Below are positions 57,487-64,000 of a stretch of DNA of 64,000 bases, piece after piece; within the stretch, counting starts at the first letter, position 1, and the number at the start of each line of letters is the position of its first letter. The stretch covers positions 744,001-808,000 of the forward strand of contig JABYQQ010000012.1 of NCBI GenBank assembly GCA_022605405.1. Direction: 5' to 3'. The notes under the pieces were generated by a model. The model was not told where the DNA came from, searched no databases, and was given only the letters and a program-made list of their open reading frames with translations. Both the position numbers and the translations under genes were made by a program. This stretch comes from Earliella scabrosa. Its lineage: Eukaryota > Basidiomycota > Agaricomycetes > Polyporales > Polyporaceae.

Positions 57487-58069
57487 TATAGGCGTGTGAT
57501 AGGCGACACCTCGGGTTTAACTATGCCTAGCCTGTAAGTCGCGTTTATCAGTTGCAAACATGTTAAGTATTTCGTCGCTGTTTCACGCGTATGGCCCAAT
57601 GCAATAGGATAACTGTCGCAGGACTGTAGGTCGGTGCAATAGCCATGGCATCGTCTTGTGTTACAACAGTGCGATAGCCGTGGCTCCGGTAACCCGTCAA
57701 TCGGCTGTTGTCACGGACGACGGGTATCCTGTACCACGGCGTTTGCACGGCTATCGCACAAGGCGCCAGTTAACCTGTTTGTTGGGTGCTTCACGACTAT
57801 CTTTCGTGGGTGTAGTTGCAGATAAGGCAGGTTACAGGAGTTAAGCAGTTAAACTCTGACTAATCCATTACATAATGGAACGGGCGTGCTCCCCCTTGAC
57901 CTTGAAGCCGCCTTTATGCTGCCTCTTTGATCCGGATACTCTTTGCCTGTCGCATCGGGCAAAAGTCGTGTAACACCGGTGTCACAGGAAAAATCTCTCA
58001 TCCTGTCAAAGTCGTGGTACACTAGTGCGTCAGTTAAATGCCAAGTTTCGCCTGTCACACGCCTATATC
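57487..58069. mobile_element. 583-bp inverted-repeat element, MITE-like
   Basis: The first 38 bp (57487-57524) and the reverse complement of the last 38 bp (58032-58069) agree at about 31 positions, including the shared start TATAGGCGTGTGA. An internal perfect 14-bp inverted repeat, GTGCGATAGCCGTG (57669-57682) with CACGGCTATCGCAC (57746-57759), adds foldback potential. No transposase frame lies between. The flanks show no certain target-site duplication, so superfamily is not assigned. Confidence 0.5.
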
Positions 58070-59083
58070 CCACTGCAACAGGCGCGCATGCGCGGAGTGA
58101 GAGGAGGGGGACGGCGCGCGTGCACGTATGTAGCAAGTCCGCGCGGGATGACATCATCATCGTGCTCGAGACAGTGTCAGGGCACGGGCGCTCGTCATTG
58201 GGTTTGTCTTGAGGGAGCAGGTCAATGGCCAGGACATGTCAAACGAGCGAGCGTTAGAGCCAAGTTAGAGCAAAACGAGCGTCAACTTACTTGTCTTGTC
58301 TCACGTTTGCACGAAGTTCTGACGCCCGCGCATCCACCGGCGGAAATTGGCAGATCGTTTGACATCTGGCCTAACGTGGCAGATAGCGGCGGAAGGGCGC
58401 AGACGGATTTTTCACCGGGGCCCAATATCCAAAGTTGCACCCACAGATAACTTCCGACCAGATATCCCAGGCTCCCGGCGCACACCTGGGCGTGTAGGTC
58501 CTAATGGCCCACACCTATAGAATGACTGCCAGTGGCCATGCGTGGTCAGAATCTGCCTCGCGTGACTCATTTGCGACCCAAGTCGACGTCATAGACCTGA
58601 AACATATCCTGACTTCTTGAAGTTCTTCCGTGCTAGCGTTCTGATGGTGTGAAGACGGAATTATTAGTACTGTCTATTGCACCCGGACCCCCACATAGCC
58701 GTTGTCACCTTCAAGTTTGTAGCTCTGCCAGTGTCTAGCACGGTTGAGGGTATGCGAACTGTCACACGACTAGTACTGGCGGTCACCGGTCAGTACCGTA
58801 CATGAATTGCATGTCCGCCTTAACACCACTACCTGAGACGAAGAACGGATATGTTGCATGTTCGCGGAAAGAACAGAGAGGTTCGTCGGCAATGAACCTG
58901 CAGGGACGATCGGTATGTTCACCGGGTCAATATCACATGGGCCCGTTTTCCCATGATCGCATACATCATGCGCGACATCTCTGGGGCCCCAGCGCCCGCC
59001 CTTCTTTCCCGTGTCATATATATTCGCCCCGCTCGCGCTTTCTCCCCATATTTTTCCACGAAAACCCCCTCATAACCTTCGCT
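58070..59083. other. Intergenic; boundary of the conserved block
   Basis: No gene recognised. It ends in a TATA box (59015-59024) and a pyrimidine-rich leader before the SCP2 gene. Confidence 0.4.
59015..59024 (+). promoter_or_regulatory. TATA box of the SCP2 gene
   Basis: CATATATATT lies 60-70 bp before the ATG, followed by CT-rich sequence typical of a fungal transcription start region. Confidence 0.5.
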
Positions 59084-59624
59084 ATGTCTGACATCAAGGT
59101 CGACGGGTTCAAGGTGCGTCCCATGCGCTGTCCCCGCAACGCAGGCGGCTCACGCGACGTCACAGGCCTCCGAGATCCTCGCTGCGCTGGCGGAGGTGTT
59201 CGCCAACTACAGCGAGCAGGAGAGGAAGTCGCAGATCAAGAAGGTGCGTAGCATGTCAACATGCGCTCTCTATGACACTAAGTACGCCTACAGACGAATG
59301 GCATCTTCGAGATGCGCGTGAAGAATGCCGAGGGCAAGGAGGCTGTCTGGACCATCGACCTCAAGACGACTGGCACGGTCTACAAGGGCGAGCCCAAGAC
59401 CAAAGCCAACGTCACCATCATGATGTCCGACGAGACCTTCCAGCAGCTTGCAGAGGGCAAGCTCGACGGCCAGAAGGCGTTCATGAGCGGGAAGCTCAAG
59501 ACGAAGGGGAACATGATGTTCGCTACGAAGCTCGATGGCATCCTCAAGGTACGTGGTTCGCATTGTGCATGCACGCTGCTGCTCATGACTGCGGTAGGCC
59601 GCGAAGACGAAGGCGAAGCTGTAA
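59084..59624 (+). CDS. SCP2 sterol-carrier-domain protein, probably peroxisomal
   Basis: Four exons (59084-59113, 59166-59243, 59294-59548, 59598-59624), 129 aa, the size of free-standing fungal SCP2 proteins. The SCP2 fold is recognisable in FEMRVKNAEGKEAVWTIDLK, TGTVYKGEPKTKANVTIMM, DETFQQLAEGKLDGQKAFMS and GKLKTKGNMM. These proteins bind fatty acyl-CoAs and sterols in a hydrophobic tunnel and act in peroxisomal lipid handling. The protein ends in AKL, a functional-looking PTS1 peroxisome signal encoded by the tiny last exon, which supports that exon. All introns are 49-52 bp. The gene converges with the aldolase gene; 127 bp separate the stop codons. Confidence 0.9.
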
Positions 59625-59751
59625 TACCACATCCTTGTTGTTGTCGCTATCTACGCTTTCGTATAATCACTGTACTTTCGGGGGATACCCAAGCTACACT
59701 ATGCACCACATACCGCGAGCCTCGATGCTCTCCGTCACCTCAACATTGACG

Positions 59752-60811
59752 TCACAAAGCCTTCTCTAGTCCAATCAGCTCCTCCAGTTTCGTGCTTGCC
59801 TCAGGCCCTGCTGCCTGCAAGTCGCGTGGTGTTAAGGGTCCCCTCACGTTGAGGTTGCCATACCCGAAGTGCTTCGACACAATCGCCTTGATTCCCGCGA
59901 TGCTTCCCAACTTCTGCAGCTCCCAATCCGCGTGTCCTAACAGTGCCTGCAGCTTCTGCGCCTCTGCCAACTTGCCTTCTTTCCACAGCCGGAACAACTC
60001 TACATGCGCTTTGGGGGAGACATTTGGGAGGGCTCCGATGATGCCGGCACTGCCTACCACAAGGCCCTGGAGGAAGACGGATGAAGAGCCAGGGAACGTG
60101 GCGAACTTGGACTCGGGCAGCGTAGAGGTGAGTCGGTGCAGCTTGCCAACGTCCGCGCAGGACAGCTTTGTACCGACAATGTTAGGGTGCTCCCCGAGCG
60201 CGGCGATGATGTCGGAGTCGAGGTTGAGTCCTGCTGTCACGGTTGGGAAGTTGTAGATCATGATGGGGATGGGGGAGGCATCCGCAACCTGGAGGTTCGT
60301 GAGCTTCCAAGCGCCACTGAGCGGTGGCGAAATACGCACATCGCGATGGAACTTCAGGATCCTCTCCTTCGTCATCTGCGGCGGCCACACTCCAGGAGTA
60401 AGCACCAAGGCATGAGTTGCGCCAGCTTCCTTCGCGTCGACGCAGAGCTTCTTCGTCTCCTTGGTTGACTGTCCACCCGTCCCTGCGATGACGAGTACGT
60501 TCTGGAAGCCGTGCTCGTCGAGCGTGGTACGGGTGAAGCGGATGGTCTCCTTGCGCTCCTCGTGCGAGAGGTGCTGTGCCTCGCCGTTGCTGCCCTGAAC
60601 CAGGATGCCTGTTACGCCGCCCTTGAAATCGCGAAGCATGGTCAGAGCCCAGCATCAAGATATCAAGCAACATAATATGTATCCTCACCTCTGCAAGGCG
60701 CAAAACGTGGGCCTTGATGGATGGAAAGTCTAGCTCCTCGTTCTCATCGAAGAAAAGGACTGCAGGAACGTAGATGCCAGGAGGAGGGGGCTTGCTGTTC
60801 GTCGGGGACAT
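59752..60811 (-). CDS. DHDPS/HOGA-family lyase (class I aldolase)
   Basis: Three exons (60811-60689, 60621-60340, 60288-59752), 313 aa, the family's normal length. The protein is a DapA-type TIM barrel: GGVTGILVQGSNGE (variant of the GTTGE substrate loop, residues 42-55), VLVIAGTGG, IMIYNFPTVTAG with Tyr147 as catalytic tyrosine, and VGTKLS with Lys176 as the Schiff-base lysine. Fungi do not make lysine by the DAP route, so dihydrodipicolinate synthesis is unlikely. Better candidates are 4-hydroxy-2-oxoglutarate aldolase, L-threo-3-deoxy-hexulosonate aldolase (galacturonate breakdown) or a related 2-keto-acid lyase; the sequence alone does not decide. Catalytic residues are complete. The gene diverges from Mgm1. 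Confidence 0.88.
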
Positions 60812-61442
60812 AGTGACTTAGTGATGAGGAAATTCCCAGACGTTCGGGGTAGCAGACACTGGGACAGGTTCACGAACGACCTTATTGCGCACATGAGTGG
60901 CTTTGAGATATCGGACTCATCTCATCGCGATACGGAACATAGTCCAGTTCGGAAGGCCGACAAGCTTTCTGGCGTAGTGATGTTGTCCGCGAGATATATT
61001 TGTGTGCGAGTTGGGTCTTTATAAACAGAGTGAGAAGCTCTCCGGGGTACTGGGACCAGGCAAGGCGTACAACTCCGAAAGGGCACCGTGAAAACATGGC
61101 AGACCAGTGGCAGACGGTGACAATCTGAGCTCGGGACACGGCCCGCAAGCCCGTAGTTCATGCTCCGCCAACTCAGATTCTTCTCCGTGCAGAAGAGCAT
61201 CGATCGGCGCCCCATTCTGCCATGCCGACCGCGTATGTCGCCGGAGTTCGCGTAAGTACAGTGAGCCAGTCTCGCTCCGTCGCGTTCTTCACCTTCCTCT
61301 TTGCACCACAACCCTCGACGTCGCGACTGCACGCCTAACGACAGCGCAATATCTGCTCTGTTCTTCTCGCACTCTATTCACCCGGACTAGGCGACGAAAC
61401 CCACCCTAATCATCAGGTCCTTCGACCTGGAGAGCGCGCACG

Positions 61443-64000
61443 ATGTACTCATCCTTCCGTCGTCGCGTCTCGTCCGCCTTCGCTCCTAAGAAGCTGTCGA
61501 CCTATGGAGCCTCTGCAGTAGCCTCTGCGTCCTCCGCGCGCAATCATATTGCGTCGTCCAGGCCAGTCCACAGGCAGTTCGCAACCTTCATGACGAATAC
61601 CCAGCTCCGGACGCGCTCACGCTACGGAGTATCCCCTGCATCCATTCGGCACGTACACGTTCGCGCGTTTTCATACTCGTCCATTCCTAGGTTTGTGCTG
61701 CGTGCGTTCAGGGTTCCGGTCGGGGCTGCGACGGTTGGGGCGGGAGGGTTCACCTATGCAAACTACAAGTTCGATGGTGAGTTGCATTTCGTCATGTGGC
61801 GTCGTAGGCACGCATACACATCCGTGCCACGGAAGTCACTCAACATGTCTGCCAACAGAGTTCAAGCGGAAGTCGAATGAGGTCTTCTCTACTGTGCAAG
61901 ACACGATCACGGACGTATTCGACTCCGCTTCGGACGCCGTGAAGACCGTCTCCTCGCGCATATCGGACGTCAAGCTACCCAGCCTCGAGACTCCTCAGTT
62001 CCTCAAGGACTTCTTCTCATCTTCCGAGGACGGCGGGCGGAGTGGGAGCCACGACGAGTCGGAGTCTTCTTCCAACAAGCGGCGTCCAGATGGCGACGAA
62101 GCGGCAGCTCTTGCTGCCATGATGGCGGCCACTTCCCTCTCCGCTTCGGATTCAAAGGCTGCAGATCCTGACGCACTCACTGGAGAGGGACGGCAGAACG
62201 GTTTGATGCACTTGACGCGGAAGCTCATCGAGATCCGGACCATGCTCCTCAGCATCGACCAGAGCGATGCGTTGAAGCTGCCGAGTATCGTGGTTATCGG
62301 GAGCCAGAGCTCCGGCAAGAGTTCTGTGCTCGAGGCCATTGTTGGACACGAGTTTCTTCCAAAGTGAGTGTCTATCGCATTTGAACATACGCGTCTCGAC
62401 AACTAAGCAGGTGTGGGTAGGGGAAACAACATGGTCACACGGCGGCCCATCGAGCTCACACTCATTCATACGCCTGCGACGGATGGCAAAGTTCCGCAGG
62501 AATACGGAGAGTTCCCGGCCCTGGGTCTCGGCAAGATCACGGACTTCTCCGCTATCCAGCGTACGCTGACCGACCTGAACCTGGCCGTTCCTGCTTCCGA
62601 GTGTGTATCCAACGAACCCATCGACCTTCGTATCTACAGCCCTCATGTTCCCGATCTCACGCTCATTGACCTGCCCGGCTACATCCAAATCGCGTCGATG
62701 GACCAGCCTGAGACGCTTAAGGAGAAGATTGCCGGTCTCTGCGAGAAGTACATCCGCGAGCCAAACATCATCCTCGCTGTATGCGCTGCAGACGTCGACC
62801 TTGCGAACTCGCCCGCTCTCCGTGCTAGCAGGAAGGTCGACCCGCTTGGACTGCGGACAATCGGCGTCATCACGAAGATGGATCTTGTACCGCCCGAGCA
62901 GGGCGCGGCCATCCTGTCTGGCAACCGGTATCCGCTACATCTTGGCTACGTGGGTGTGGTCTGCAAGGGATCAGGGAAGAAAGTCAACAAGGACAAGCTC
63001 GGCGCGCTGGCGAGGCGTTCTGAAGACGACTTCTTTGGCTCACATCGCGACTTCTATGGGAGCACGTCGAAACTCATGACCGGTACAGACACCCTCCGCC
63101 GACGGTTGATGGAGGTTCTCGAGTCGTCCATGGCATCATCGCTTCACGGCATCACGAACGCGGTGCAGCTCGAGCTCGAGGAGGCCCAGTACCAATTCAA
63201 GGTCCAGTACAACGACCGGCGCATCTCGGCAGAGTCGTATGTGGCCGAGACAATGGACATGCTGAAGGCACGCTTCAAGGAGTACACGGCCCAATTCCGT
63301 AAACCGGCCGTGCGCGCGAAGCTGAAGGCGATGCTCGAGGAGCGCGTTCTGGACGTCCTCGAGCAGCTGTACTGGACAGACAAGCGAGCGCCTGAGCTCT
63401 CCGCTCTTGGTGCTGATCCACGCGTCACCCCGGAGACCGTTGAGCCGTACTGGCGGTACAAGCTCGACGCGGCATCGTCCCTTCTAACAAAGTCGGGCGT
63501 CGGGCGCGACTCCACTCTGCTCGTTGCGGACGGGCTCCGGGCTCTCATTGATTCCATAGCTCAGGGCGAGCCCTTCAACCACCACCCTCGCGCGGCAGAG
63601 CGGCTCATCCAGTTCTCGCACGCCATCTTGCGCGAGCGCGTCGGCGTCACGTCCGATCAGGTCGAGAACTGCATCAAGCCGTACAAGTTCGAGGTTGAGG
63701 TCGAGCCGCGGGAGTGGGAACAGGGCCGTGCTGCCGCTGTCGAGCTGTTCGAGCGGGAGGTGAAGCAGTGCGAGGAGAAGCTGAAGGACATCCGCGCTCG
63801 CGTCGGTGGCAGTCGGAGGCTCAACAACCTCATGCACTACGTGCGCGAGCTCGAGACGAAGGAGAAGGAGCGGAAACAGCGCAAGCTGCAAGGTGGGGAG
63901 GACGAGGCTGCGCCGGAGCCGGTTGAGGACTACCGCTACCCGCCAGCGCAAATCCTCGATGGTGCGTTCCTACTTTTGCAAATAGGTGATGTCATGCCGA
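61443..64000 (+). CDS. MGM1: Mitochondrial dynamin-like GTPase Mgm1/OPA1 (3' end outside window)
   Basis: Exons 61443-61776, 61859-62363 and 62421-63961 are complete; a donor GTGCGT at 63962 opens an intron that runs off the edge. The N-terminus is rich in Arg and Ser without acidic residues, as a mitochondrial presequence, followed by a hydrophobic segment ([16 protein letters not shown]) that would anchor the long form in the inner membrane. The GTPase domain has the P-loop [16 protein letters not shown] (G3) and TKMD (G4). The dynamin middle region follows ([17 protein letters not shown]). Mgm1 drives inner-membrane fusion and keeps cristae junctions. The GTPase region is intact; the missing part would hold the C-terminal membrane-binding and GED-like regions. 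Confidence 0.92.

Noticed and set aside
57487..58069. CRISPR-like or prokaryotic integron reading of the inverted repeats
   Set aside because: The DNA is clearly eukaryotic (spliceosomal introns throughout) and there are no regular spacers.

Overview
This is nuclear DNA of a filamentous basidiomycete, most likely an Agaricomycete of the wood-decay type. Nearly every gene is cut by introns of about 47-70 bp with GT-AG ends and CTRAY-like branch sites. The protein families (F-box and MYND expansions, JmjC with a Cys-rich N-terminus, CYP relics, small membrane proteins) are those that expand in mushrooms. I do not assign a genus. All exon models were built by hand from open frames, splice signals, phase and paralogue comparison; no database was searched.

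Layout. From 1 to about 58.8 kb the window is accessory in character: lineage-specific families, gene relics and repeats. It holds two MYND zinc-finger paralogues (9915-12087 minus, 23898-26141 plus) and two long F-box paralogues (16962-19460 minus, 27458-29889 plus), so each half of this stretch carries one of each. It also holds an independent F-box protein (3607-5350), three copies of a small tail-anchored protein family (2453, 20497, 21628), two single-pass membrane proteins with large helical C-terminal domains (12909-14275 and 55139-56447), a proline-rich single-pass protein (22501-23127), a JmjC protein (37358-39884), a SUN-domain membrane protein (52293-53159), a WD40 protein with a C-terminal membrane anchor (53579-55080), and several conserved-looking proteins of unknown function.

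Between these lie relics: two different cytochrome P450s, an Hsp20 fragment joined to a subtilisin-like protease fragment, and a branched-chain aminotransferase fragment. Repeats include an 815-bp element present twice in direct orientation (1173-1987 and 31611-32425, only three differences seen) plus a diverged third copy, a 70-bp minisatellite, a 27-bp triplication and a 583-bp inverted-repeat element resembling a MITE.

From about 59 kb the character changes to compact, conserved housekeeping genes: an SCP2 sterol-carrier protein with a peroxisomal-type C-terminus, a DHDPS/HOGA-family aldolase, and the mitochondrial dynamin Mgm1/OPA1, which runs off the right edge.

Functional theme (inference). 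Many accessory genes encode predicted membrane-anchored or nuclear-envelope-type proteins (SUN, WD40 with anchor, tail-anchored, TM plus helical domain) beside F-box, MYND and JmjC factors. This recurring company is the most interesting unexplained feature of the window.
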